From Acidimicrobiales bacterium (GTDB lineage: Bacteria > Actinomycetota > Acidimicrobiia > Acidimicrobiales > Aldehydirespiratoraceae), in assembly GCA_033344915.1 (NCBI GenBank), contig JAWPML010000001.1, positions 2,538,369-2,602,368 on the forward strand: a stretch of DNA of 64,000 nt. The letters are read 5' to 3'. This document shows, piece after piece, positions 51,818-63,500 of this stretch. The position numbers were made by a program, and so were the translations under genes. The notes under the pieces were generated by a model. The model searched no databases and was not told the origin of the DNA. It was given only the letters and a program-made list of their open reading frames with translations. Numbering within the stretch: the first letter of the stretch is position 1; each line of letters starts with the position of its first letter.

Positions 51818-53023
51818 ATGAAGATACTCCTGGCCGACTCCCTCCCGGAAGCGTCCGTGCAGCGCCTCGAAGCCGCCGGCGACGAGGTCCGGGTCGACGC
51901 CACCCTCGGCGCGGAGGATCTCGCCGGGGCCCTCGCCGGCATCGAGGTCCTCGTCGTGCGCTCCACCCCGGTCACCGAGGAGGCCCTGCGGGCCGCCGAT
52001 CAGCTCGCCCTGGTGGTGCGGGCCGGTGCCGGCACGAACACCATCGATTGTGACGTCGCGGCCGAGCTCGGCATCTTCGTGTGCAACGTCCCCGGCAAGA
52101 ACGCCCTCGCGGTCGCCGAGCTCACGCTCGGCCTGCTCCTCGCCGTGGACCGACACATCGCGGACGCCACCGGCGACCTGCGGGTGGGTCGGTGGAACAA
52201 GAAGGCGTATTCGGAGGCCGATGGTCTGTTCGGGCGGACCATGGGCATCATCGGTCTCGGCGACATCGGGATCGCCACCGCCGAGCGGGCGAGCGCCTTC
52301 GGCATCGACGTGATCGCCGAGGAGAAGCCGGAGCGGTCCGCGGACGCCGTCGCCCGCGCCCTGCGGGCCGGCGTGCGATTCGTCGCCGACCGCGATGCGC
52401 TGCTGCGCGAGAGCGACATCGTGTCGCTCCACGTCCCCGGCGGAGCAGACACCGCCGGCCTGGTCGACGCCGCCTTCCTCGCGACGATGAAGAACGACGC
52501 GATCCTCCTGAACACCTCGCGCGGCGATGTCGTCGACGAGGCGGCGTTGATCGCCGCGATGGACGAACGGGGCATCCGCGCCGGGCTCGATGTCTTCGCC
52601 GACGAACCGGGCGCCGGCACCGGCGAGTTCGATTCCCCGCTCGCCCGCCACCCGTCCGTCGTCGCCACGCACCACATCGGCGCCTCGACCGAGCAGGCAC
52701 AGAACGCCGTCGCCGACGGCACCGTCGATGCGATCGATGCCTACCGGCGGGGCGGTGTCGTCAACTGTGTGAACATGGAGGCCGCGCCACCCAAGGCGGC
52801 GACCCTCACGATCCGTCACCGCGATCGCGTCGGGGTCCTCGCGGCGGTCCTCACCCTGCTACGCCGCTCGGAGCTCAACGTGTCCAACATGAGCAACAAG
52901 ATCTTCTCGGGCAGCAAGGCGGCCGTCGCGACGATCGACGTCGGGTCGGTTCCGTCCGCCGCCCTCATCGAGGAACTCCGCTCCCAGGAACACGTGATCA
53001 ACGTCGCCGTCACCATCGCATGA
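51818..53023 (+). CDS. serA: D-3-phosphoglycerate dehydrogenase-type 2-hydroxyacid dehydrogenase with ACT domain
   Basis: A 401-residue NAD-dependent D-2-hydroxyacid dehydrogenase. NAD-binding motif GLGDIG (146-151); catalytic Arg235 (NTSRGD), Glu263 (ADEPG) and His286 (HHIGAST); then a C-terminal ACT domain (~332-401), as in serine-inhibited phosphoglycerate dehydrogenase. It is shorter than the ~530-residue SerA usual in actinobacteria because it lacks the extra ASB domain, so it is either the short SerA type or a relative with another substrate. Its DUF1015 neighbour and the shared operator with fhs favour a serine/one-carbon role. The stop overlaps the next ATG (ATGA). Confidence 0.86.
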   Translation: MKILLADSLPEASVQRLEAAGDEVRVDATLGAEDLAGALAGIEVLVVRSTPVTEEALRAADQLALVVRAGAGTNTIDCDVAAELGIFVCNVPGKNALAVAELTLGLLLAVDRHIADATGDLRVGRWNKKAYSEADGLFGRTMGIIGLGDIGIATAERASAFGIDVIAEEKPERSADAVARALRAGVRFVADRDALLRESDIVSLHVPGGADTAGLVDAAFLATMKNDAILLNTSRGDVVDEAALIAAMDERGIRAGLDVFADEPGAGTGEFDSPLARHPSVVATHHIGASTEQAQNAVADGTVDAIDAYRRGGVVNCVNMEAAPPKAATLTIRHRDRVGVLAAVLTLLRRSELNVSNMSNKIFSGSKAAVATIDVGSVPSAALIEELRSQEHVINVAVTIA

Positions 53024-54264
53024 GCGACCGCCTCTTCGAACCGTTCCAGGCGTGGCTGATCCAGCCCGAATGGGCAAGCCGAGTCATCGCCGGGGCCTAC
53101 GACGCCAAGACGCCGGCCGAGCGCCGGGCGATCGTGGAGAAGAACCCCTACAGCTACTTCGGCGTCACCCGCAGCCGCGAGGACCTCGCCCGGGGCGATT
53201 CGGCGGACGACGAGGAACTGCTCCGGCGCGGCGCGGAGACGCTTGCGCGGATCCTGGACGTCGGCGCGTTCGCGCCCACGCCCCAGGCCGCGCTCTACGC
53301 CTACCGGCTCGTCTACGGCGATCACCGCCAGACGGGCGTCGTGGGGGCCCTGGACGTCGCCGGCCTGCTCGACGGCCGCGTCCTCACCCACGAGAACGTG
53401 CGACCGAAGCGGGCGGCGCTGCTCGGTCATCACCTCGAGGTCGTCGGCGCGACATCGTCGCCGATCGCCCTCACCCACGAACCGGACGACGAGATCCGCG
53501 CCGTCCTCGCGGCTGCGACCGACCGGACCCCCCACGTCGACCATGTCGTCGAGGGGGTTCGCCATCTCGTCTGGCCGCTCGATCCGGTCGAGAGCGCCGC
53601 GGTCGCCGATCGCCTCGACGCCACCTCGCTGTACGTCACCGACGGCCACCACCGCTCGGCCGCAGCCCTCGCCGGTCGCGACGCCCACCCGGGCGAAGCG
53701 CCGTTCGCCCGCACGCTCGCCGTCCTCTTCCCGTCCGACGAACTGCGGGTCGAGGCGTTCCACCGGCGCGCGGCCGACGTCGACCTGCGCACCGCCGATG
53801 ACCTGCGCACGTCCCTGGCGACCGTCGGCACCGTGACCCCGGCCGATGACGCCGCGGCCGCGGCACCGCACGCACGGGGCGAAATCGGGGTCTACCACCA
53901 CGGCCGGTGGTCCAAACTCGTGCTCGACCCGCTCGAACGGCCCTCGCCGCTGACCGCCCTCGACGTCGAGCGTCTCCGGCGGGACGTGCTCGGTCATGTG
54001 CTGGGCGTCGACGAACTCGCGCCGGACAGCGGGGTCGACTATGTGCCGGGCCCGACCGGCGTCGGCGAACTGGTGGCTCGTTGCGACGCGGACGGACTGC
54101 TCGGCTTCGTCGTCTTCCCGACGGACATCAACGACCTGATGGCGGTCGCCGCAGCGGGGGAGCTGATGCCCCCCAAGTCGTCGTACTTCGCACCGAAACC
54201 CCGCTCCGGCGTGTTCCTGCGCGTCCTGGGCACCGGCACCACCGCCCAGCTCCCGCCCAGCTAG
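53020..54264 (+). CDS. DUF1015 family protein
   Basis: A 414-residue protein with the DUF1015 signature: AYDAKTPAERRAIVEKNPYSYFGVTR, TQQAALYAYRL-like segment, HENVRPKR, LYVTDGHHRSAAAL and a C-terminal FPTDINDLMAVAAAGELMPPKSSYFAPKPRSG-type motif, seen here as PPKSSYFAPKPRSG. The family is often encoded beside serA in other bacteria and archaea, but its biochemical role is not established. ATG 53020 overlaps the dehydrogenase stop by 4 bases, indicating translational coupling and supporting a functional link to serine metabolism. Confidence 0.87.
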   Translation: MSDRLFEPFQAWLIQPEWASRVIAGAYDAKTPAERRAIVEKNPYSYFGVTRSREDLARGDSADDEELLRRGAETLARILDVGAFAPTPQAALYAYRLVYGDHRQTGVVGALDVAGLLDGRVLTHENVRPKRAALLGHHLEVVGATSSPIALTHEPDDEIRAVLAAATDRTPHVDHVVEGVRHLVWPLDPVESAAVADRLDATSLYVTDGHHRSAAALAGRDAHPGEAPFARTLAVLFPSDELRVEAFHRRAADVDLRTADDLRTSLATVGTVTPADDAAAAAPHARGEIGVYHHGRWSKLVLDPLERPSPLTALDVERLRRDVLGHVLGVDELAPDSGVDYVPGPTGVGELVARCDADGLLGFVVFPTDINDLMAVAAAGELMPPKSSYFAPKPRSGVFLRVLGTGTTAQLPPS

Positions 54265-54306
54265 CCACTGGGAGCGTTCGGCGGCCGGCAGTACCATCGC
54301 GGCACC

Positions 54307-57300
54307 GTGGCGCGCACCCGACGATTCGTAGGCCGAGACGACGAACTCGAGGTCGCGGCGCGGGCGCTCGAAACCGGCGTGTCCGGCACCGTGTGCCTCG
54401 CCGGCCCCGCCGGGATCGGGAAGACGACGCTGGCGGAGGAGCTCATGGCCCGGGCCACCGAGGCGGGCCGCACCGTCGCGTGGAGCCGTTGCTGGGACGA
54501 CTCGAGCACGCCGGCGTTGTGGCCATGGCTCCAGGTCCTCGACGCGCTCGATCCGACACGGGGTCACCCGCTGCGGACCACACCGACGGGCGACGACCGG
54601 TTCGCGCTGTTCGACGGGATCGCCGAGTGGTTGCGGGATCGAGGACGATCGGGTCCGATCACCCTCGTCGTCGACGACGTCCACTGGGCCGACATCGCGT
54701 CCGTGGAGCTGCTCCACTTCCTCAGCCGCGATGTGAACAACCACGATCTCCACCTCCTGGCGACCTACCGCGAGGAAGGCCGGCCACCGGCCGTCGAGAA
54801 TCGCCTCGCCGACATCGAGCGCGAGGCCACGGTCCTGCGTCTGCGGGGCTTCGCCCTCGCCGAGCTCCGCGCCCTCGTCGACGAACGCGGCACGCGGAGC
54901 GACGCGACGGTGGAGATGCTCCACACCCGCAGCGAGGGCAACCCGTTCTTCGCGCTCGAGCTCGCCCGTCTCGTCGACCAGGCCGGCGACGCCGATCCCG
55001 AGAACCTCCCCGTGACCCACGGTGTCCGTTCGGTGATCGAACGCCATCTCGCGGGGGTGTCCCGGCCGACCCGTGATGCTCTGGCGCTCGCCGCGTTCCA
55101 GGGCCGGCTGTTCGATCTCCGGGTGATCGCCGTCGCCCGCCAGCTCGATCCGCTCGAGATCACCGAGATGCTCCGGGAGGCGGAGCGAGCGGGCCTCACC
55201 CGATCCACGGGGGACGGCTCGTGGCAGTTCGAGCACGCACTCATCGCGGAGACCCTGCTCGCCGATCTCGGGCCCCACGAACGATCGCAGGGCCACCTGG
55301 CGACGGCGGACGGGCTCGAGAAGGTGCACAACAGCGACATCGACGAACACGTGGAGGCCATTGCGAACCACCTGCTGCACGCCGGATCGCTCGTGCCACC
55401 CGGTCGACTCCTGGACGCCTCGAGGGCCGCCGCCCGCCATGCCGGCGGCCGACTCGCGTGGGAGGACCAGTCCCACCATCTCGCGAGCGCCGTGCACGCC
55501 CTGCGCTCGATGTCCGAGCCCGACGAGACGCTTCTCGTGCGCACTCTGACCGAGCGGATGGGGGTGGAGAAGCGCATGCGCAACCTCGAGCGGGCCCACG
55601 ATCTCGGCATCGAGGCCGCAGCGATCGCCCGTCGCACCAACGACGTGCCGGGGCTCGCCGAGGTGGCCATCGCCTTCCCACCCGACAGCGAAGGGATCGA
55701 GATCGACGACATCTTCGATCCCGACCAGCGCCCGCTGCGCGAGGAAGCACTCGCCGCGCTCGGACCCGACGATGTCGCGCTGCGCTGTCGGCTCGAGGCC
55801 TCGCTCGCGCTCTCGCTGTACTGGGAGACACCCACCGGTAGCCGGGCCGAGAGCCACGCGCGCTCCGCCCGTCGCCGCGACGACCTCACTGCCGCCGCGC
55901 TCGCCACCGCCCGCGGGCTCGACGACCCGGCGATCCTCGCCCACGCCCTCAACGCCCGCATCCACGCGACCTGGGGGCCCGAGAACCGCGCCCGGCGGCC
56001 GGCGCTGGCCGAGGAGTTGATCGCCGTCGCCCTCGAGCTCGGCGACCACGACCTCGCGCTGCGGGGCCGCGGTGGCGGGTGGCCGACCTGCTGGAGCGGG
56101 GCGAGCTGGCCGCCGCGGACCGCGAGATCGATGCCTTCGAACGGGAGGCCCGCCGGCTCCGCAGTCGGCTCCACCTCTGGACGGTCGCCCGTTGGCGGGC
56201 GAATCGGGCGTTCATGGAAGGTGCGCTCGACGACGCCGAGGCGCTCGCCGCCCACGCGCTCGAACTCGGCGCGGCCGTGATGGACCCCGAGGTCGCGTTC
56301 CACTTCTACACGACCACGCTCGGGCCCCTTCAGTACCTTCGCAGCGAGTTGGCGGACAGCATCGACTATGTCCGCAGTGCGGCCGAATCGATGCCGAACG
56401 TCCCCGCATGGCGGGTGGGACTCGCCACGGCCGCCGCCGAGTCGGGAGATCTGACGCTCGCCCGCCGCGAGCTCGCGGCGGTGGGCGCGGACGACTTCGC
56501 CCTGCTCCCCCGTGACCTGAACTTCCTCGGGTCGATGATGTTGATGGCCCTCGCCGCCCACCACACCGACGACCACGAGACCGCCGCGAAGGTCCATGCG
56601 ATCCTCGAACCGCTCGCCGGACGCTTCGCAATCCACGGCACGGGGTATGCGAGCTACGGCACGGTCGACCTTGCGCTGGGTCAGACCGCCCACACCCTCG
56701 GCCGCCCTGGGGCCGCTGAGACCCACTTCCGCGCCGCCATCGAGCAGCTCGACCCGACGGGCTCGCCCTACGCCGGGATCGCCCGGGTCCACCTCGCCGG
56801 TGTCCCGGGACTCGACGACTCGGCGTGCAGCCGACTGCTCGGCGAGGCCGCGACCATCTTCGATGCCGCGGGTCTCACCGTGCGGGCCGAAGAGGCCCGC
56901 GCCGCCCGCGAACGCCACGAGAACCGTCTCGTGGTCGCGTTACACGAGACGGACGGTGGTTGGGCGCTGCGCCGCGGCGACGGGCCGAGTCAGGATCTGG
57001 GCACGCTCAAGGGGTTCGCCGCCCTGCGCGAACTGCTGACCCGGCCTGATACCGAGCGCCATGCGCTGGACCTCGCGGCCGCGATCGAGGGGCGACCGGG
57101 GGCGTCCGTCGACCCCGGCGGCGCCGACCCACTCCTCGACGACGATGCCCGCGCCGCGTATGCGGCCCGGCTCCGGACGATCAGCGACGAACTCGACGAT
57201 GCCGACCGTCGCGGGGACGCGGCAGCGTCGGCCGCGTTGACAACCGAGAAGGCCGCCATCCAGGCCGAACTCGCGGCGGCGACCGGGCTCGGCGGGAGGA

Positions 57301-57509
57301 GCCGCCGCGCGACCACCGACGCCGATCGCGCCCGGGTCAACGTCACGAAGCACCTGAAGCGCGCCGTCGCTCGGATCGGCGACGTGGACCCCGAACTCGG
57401 CCGCCATCTGGACGAGTGCGTGGACACCGGCATGTACGCCCGGTATCGCGCCGCCGGCTCCGGGATCCGTTGGAACACCAATGGAACAACGGGTGTCACA
57501 CCCTCCTAG
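54307..57509 (+). pseudogene. Large AAA-type ATPase with helical-repeat region, frameshifted
   Basis: Two overlapping frames together give one ~1067-residue protein. The first (54307-56070) has an NTPase domain with Walker A GPAGIGKTT (~residues 32-40), Walker B ITLVVDDVHWAD and sensor-like LLATYREEG, followed by helical repeats. At about 56070 the frame breaks: the frame-1 continuation becomes an Arg/Ser/Pro-rich shadow ending at 56280, while sensible helical-repeat sequence resumes as VADLLERGELAAADREIDAFE in another frame, to 57509. One missing base near GGCCGCGGTGGCGGG (56065-56079) would explain it. The C-terminus (VTKHLKRAVARIGDVDPELGRHLDE) resembles a domain found at the end of actinobacterial LuxR-related ATPases, but the usual LuxR helix-turn-helix is absent. 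Sequencing or assembly error is an alternative to a true pseudogene. Confidence 0.78.
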
Positions 57510-60500
57510 GTGATGACGCGCGCGCACTTTTCATCACCCTTGGATTCCGCGGTTTTCCGGGGAATCCTGGCCGTCTTCGTGGCCGTCCTCACGCTCTCGG
57601 CCTCCCCCGCGGCCGCCCAGGACGACCCGCCACCGAGCGCCGACCTCGAGGCCGTGGAAGCACTGGTGGCGGACCTCGGATGCCCCTCCCTTCCCGTCGA
57701 CGGGCTCCGTGAGCCGACCCCCACCCCCTCGGGTCCGGGTCGCAACATCTCCGGCGACCGCGCCGAGCTCCTCCCCACGATCCAGCTCCAGTGCCGCTAC
57801 CAGATCAACCTCGACGACGGCATCTTCTACGGCTTCGACGTCATCCTCCGCGCGGCGAGGGACCTGAGTTCCTCCGGCCCGCTGTGTGCCGCCGAGCCCG
57901 CACTCGACGACTCGAATCCCACCACCCCGCGCTACGAGACGGGTGCGATCGGTGAGGGCTGGGCCCGCACGATGACGATCAGCGGCACCGCGGACACGAT
58001 GGACCTCCTGGGCGATCCCCGCGAGATGGTCCTCGACGGGTGGTCGGGCTACCTCGAGGCGCTCGAGCCCTTCACCACGCGGTGCCAGTACCAGCCAGTC
58101 GAGATCACGTGTCCGGCGATCACGAACTATGTCGCTGCCGACGTGGTGCAGAGCACCACCATCGACCTGCTCGCCGCGAGCTGTGTCTACAACGGCACCG
58201 ACGAGGAGAACTTCGAGCGCATCGAGTTCGCCCTCCGTTGGGCGACGGATCGCAGCAGTCTCGATGCCCAGCGTCGGGCCTGCGAGGACTTCGGCGAGTC
58301 GCCGCGACCGCGTGTCCAGGTGATCGGCGGCGATGGCGTCGCGGCCGAGATGACGATCCATGCCGGCGTCGATCTCGCCACGTACGACCCCGCACCCTGG
58401 CTCGCCGCCGGTCAGGACATCCGCGGCCAGGTCCTCGACCAGGCGACCGACTGCGACGAGGCCGGCATCGTGCCGGTCTGGACGCCACTGCCGGACTACC
58501 TGTCCGCCATCTACACACCCGAGCGGGTCGACAGCCCTCCGCTGCCCGGCGTGGGCGGGCCCGCCTTCTTCGGGAGCACCGACTTCACCGACACCGGGGC
58601 GGCCCCGGTCGCGGTCGGGGGCGGCGGCCCCGCGACACCGGGCGCCGCGGTCGGGGCGTCCGAACCGTTGAGCGGGTGGATGCGCACCGCATTGCGCATC
58701 TTCGCCGTCGTCGGGCTCGTCGTCTCCCTTCTCGGTCTCCTCATGGCGCTCCTCCTCATGCGCAAGGAGACCCGAATCCGCCCGGTGATGGAGTTCATCC
58801 GCATCGGGCTGGCCGCCGTCATGGCCGTTGTCTCGATCTCGCTGTTCGCCCGGGGCGCGCCCGCGTGGGCCGTGGTCGCGGCACTGGCCGGCGGCGGCCT
58901 CCTCGGTTTCCTCCAGGGCCGGAACCTGTCCCTGCGCGTCGACGGCGACAAGGTGTTCGCCAAGCGCGGCGTCATGGCGTTGTTCGCGTTCGCCGGTGGG
59001 CTCGTCCTCATCCAGATCGCCGGGCTGCTGAACCGCACGGGTGTCATCCACCTGGGCATCGCCCTGTCGTTCGCCTCGGCCGCGATCACGGTCGGATTGA
59101 TGGTCGGTCGCCAACCCCAGTTCGCCGAGTTGAAGCGGGGTGGCGGCGTCGCCGTGCTGCTGCTCGTCGTCGGCTCGCTCGTCGCCGCGCCGCTGCTCGT
59201 CGACGCGCCGGCGGCCGCCCAGGAGGACGATCCGGACGAGGCGCCCACCGAAGATCCCGATGACACTGCCGACCTCCCGATCTGTCCACAGCTCCGCCAG
59301 GAGGGGCAGCCTCGCTGCGATGCCCACGAGGCGCTGATCGACCTCGTGCCGTGGGACGACATCGACTACAACGGCGGCCTCTTCTTCAGCCAGCAGAAGC
59401 CATGGGTCACCGTGGAGGTGCCACGGGCGTTCGCGGCCGCGCCGGACCCGATCACCCGCACGGTGGAGTGGGACCAGATCGGCAGCGAGGGCCTCGCCGT
59501 CTCGAGCTTCTCGGTCACCGAGACGTTCACGTTCGCGTTGCGAGACGACGGCGTCTGTTGCTCGATCGACTACGAGGGCGAAGGCAGCGAACTCGCGAAT
59601 CGCGAGGGGGCCGAGCCCCGCACCGAGACACTGCTCGGCCCACTCGACGACATCAACGTCTACGGCGATGCGATCACGGGCGATCTCACCCGGGCGACGA
59701 TGCTCAACGTGCCGTTCGACGCCGAGAACCTGTGGACGGCCGAGGGCGTCGACGAGTGCGGCCGCATCGTCGCCTCGACCGTGCCGAACTCCCGACGCGG
59801 CCAACTCGCCGAGGCCGTCTACACCCGCGACGGTGTGCCGGAGACGCCCTTCGACTCGGTCGGTCAGAGTGCGTTCCGCGCGCCGTGCGACATCGACGGC
59901 TTCGACGCCGCGTCCGCGCTCGCCGCCGCGCCGCCCGCGCTCCCCCGCGACCAGCGGTCCAGCCCCTGCCCGTCGCGCGTCGAGCTCTATCCCCGGCTCG
60001 AGACACCCGGTTTCGAGCTCCAGGCACACACCATGCTGGGCCCCCTGTTCACCAACCCGAACGAGGCGATCTGCAACGACGGGTCACTGTTCGAGCCGCT
60101 CCAGTTCGGCAGCGACGCGAAGGGCGCGACCCGCAACGAGCTCGCGCTCAGCTTCGCCGGGCCCGACACCGCGACCACCTGGGGCGACGACGAGACCCTC
60201 GCGATCCTCGATCGGCCGGCGGACACGCCCGCGGCGCGGGTCTGTGCGCAGAATCCCGACGGGACGGCGGTGACGATCACCGAGGACGATCCCACCTGCG
60301 AAGTCGTGTCGATGCACAAGATCGACGACCAGGGCAGCTGGATCATGGTGTGGGTCGACAACCAGCTGGCCGACGGGCCCGACGTGACGATCCGGGCGAG
60401 CATGCCCTGGGGCACCTACCGCTACCGCTGCCATCACTGCTCGCCGGACTCGCCGGAGGTCGCGACCTTCCTCGGCCAGTTCCACGACGTCGCGGTCGAG

Positions 60501-63500
60501 TGGATCGACGGCAGCCCGGGCTTCTTCGAGGGGCTCGCCGGAGCCGACGAGGTCAGCGAGGACGTCGGCTCGGTCGGTCTCCCGGAGGACGAGCAGACCG
60601 ATGACGATGCCACCCGCGCCGCGGCCGTCGCCGCGGTGATCGCCGTCCTCGCGAGCGGCGGCATGCTCGCGACCGCGCTCGCAGACGCAGGACTCAGCCG
60701 CGACGAGTTCATCGACGCGATCCGCAACGACCCGAGTGGCGGCATCGATTCGCTGATCGACGGCCTGGACGGCATCTCCGACCTGGCGCCGCCCGAACCG
60801 CCCGAGGAGCCACCACCGCCGTCGCGCTATCCGCCCGGATCACAGATCGTCGACCAGTGGGGTGACGCCCTGACCGTCGGTGAGGACGGCAACCTCGAGT
60901 TCTTCGACGAGGAGGCGGACCGCTGGCGATCGCTCCCGGCCGAGGAGGCACAGGCCATCATCGCCGACCAGATCGGCGAGCTCTCGATCTACGATCCGGA
61001 CCTCGGTCGACGCATCTATTTCGACGACCCGGCGGCCTACGACGCCTACGCGGACCGCGTCCGCCGCCAGATCTCGGGCGACTTCTGGACCCGCACCGAC
61101 GAGGAGTGGCGCGACAGCCAGCGGCGGCGGGACTGGGACGCGGCCAGGCGGGCCGACGAACTCGCCATGGCCCACGACCGGGCGCTCATCGAAGCGTGGG
61201 AGGAGGCGACCCTGCGAGGCCGCGACCGTGCCCTGGAGGGCGCGCTCCAGGCCGCGGAGTCGAACCCGGAGCTCGAGGCGGCGGTCGACGCGGCGATCGA
61301 GAACGAGGACTTCAACTCCCTCGCGGAGATCTACTCCGGCTGGATGTGGGACCAGATGGCCGAGTCGCAGTCCGAGGCCGAGTGGCAGGAGACCGTCGCG
61401 ACCTGGTCGCGCCGCGGGGAGCTCGTCGCCCGCACCACGGAGGCTGCCGCCCGTACCGCGATGGTCGTCGTCACCGGCCCGGCCGGTGTCGGGTACACCG
61501 CGGCCGGACTCGCGGCGATCAACGCGGGATCCGAAGGCGCCCTCGCCGTGCAGCGCGGCGAGTCGGCGGAACAGATCGCGGCCCGGGTCGGGCTCGGCGT
61601 GCTCGCGGGCGGCCGCGACGCCGTCATGGGGCGGGTCAACATGCTCCCGATCCCCGTCGGGTTCACCGCGGGCCTGAACGGCGCCGGCGACGCAATGGAG
61701 GCCTACACACGGGCCCGGCTCGACGGGCTCACCCACGAACAGGCCATGGGCGTCGCCCGGGTCACCTACACGAGCAGCTCCGCCAGCCATGTCGCGGGGA
61801 GTCTGCTCGACCGCATGGCGCCGGGCGTCGGCCAGCAGCTCGGCCGCGCCGGTCTCGGCGGCGTCGCCGCGGGCTGGTCGACCTGGATGCAGGGAGGATC
61901 GTTCGAGGAGGGCTTCGTCGACGGCCTGGCCGGCTACGGCGGCGGGGCCGTCGGCGGCCGCGTCGGTGGGTCCATGACCCGGATACCGGGGGCCTACGAC
62001 GGCTATGTCGATCCCGTCGAGCGGCTTCCGACCATCCGCCTTGGTGGCCCCACCCTCGAGGACGCCATCCTCTCCCGCGTCGGCGATGCGGCGAGGCCCC
62101 GCGGCGTGATCGGCATCGACGACCAGCCACCGCCGATCCAGGACGCGTGGGACGGACGGCGGCGTGTCGATGCCCCGCCCACCCGCGTCCTCCAGACCGA
62201 CGACGACGGCGTGACGCGGGTCGTCAACCGTCCGCCGAAGCCGGGTGAACAGCTCCAGGTGACGGACGAACACACGGTGCTCGCCGGACTCCGCGACACC
62301 GCCGCGAGCCGTACCGGCAAGCAGGCCGACACCGAGGTGCAGGGCGTCATCATCAACACCCGCAACCAGATCTACGACCGCGCCGACCACACCACCATCG
62401 CCCGGACGGTCGCGGACGTGCCGGAGGTCCAAGCGATGCTCCGCCCCGGCGACCAGGTCGTGATGGACACGTTCTCCACCCCGGGTTCGAGGCCGTCGCT
62501 CGGCGCCGACCGCGACGCCCGTATGGTGATCCGTCGCCCCCGTCCCGACGGCGGCCACGATCTCATCGAGATCCCGCGCCAACACTGGGAGCGCGGCGCG
62601 TACAGCGACTTCGCGGAGGAGGCCCGGGGCAGCTACCGGCGCGGCGGGCTCACTCCTCCCGGCGCCGACGACCCCGAGATCGCCTCCCGGATCGAACACC
62701 TCACGCAGCAACTCGCCCAAGCCGACCCGCCGTGGAGCCGCCAGCAGATCGAGGACCGGGCATTCGCCGAGGCCCACAACCAGCTGTTCACCGACCGCCA
62801 CCATGTCGAGGCATCGACCGCCAACAGCGACCAGGCCACCCGCTGGGTCTCGTCGGTGGACCGCGACACCGTCGAGGCCGTGTCGACCCGCCTCCGTGAC
62901 GAAGGCCGGATGAGCGACAACGAGATGGCGTTCGTCCGCCGCAACCCGCAGACGGGCGAGGACGAGCTGGTGATCCGGCGCGACGGCGACTCCCGTCAGG
63001 AACGGGTGGTCGATCCCGGCGAATGGCGGGCCGATCACCAAGAACGGGCGACGACGCTGCGCACCGAGTACGAAGCCTGGCGGGCCGATCCCGACAACAA
63101 CCCGAAGCCGGATCTGGGTGGGTTCGAGCATGTCCAGTCCGACTCGGACGTGCTGCGGACCATGCAGGGTCGGGGCACGATCGACGACCCGGTCGGCGCC
63201 CGGCTGATGTGGGAGGAGAAGTCGCGCTTCTACGCCGGCATCAACGACCCCGAGGCGGTCGAGCAGGCCCGCAAGGGAGTCAACCTGCTGCTCGCGGAGC
63301 GTTCGGGTCTCCATCAGAGCGGCCACGACGTGCCCCCGCTCGGCGACAACGACTACCAGGCGATGCGGGTCCTGCTGGAAGCACCGCACGGTGCCCAGCT
63401 CCGACCGGCCGAGGCCGAGCAGGTCCGGGCCGAGCTCGGCCGCATCTACGGCGACCCTGACATGCCGATGGAGACCGCCCTCGGCCGCGTGGCCGCGGCC

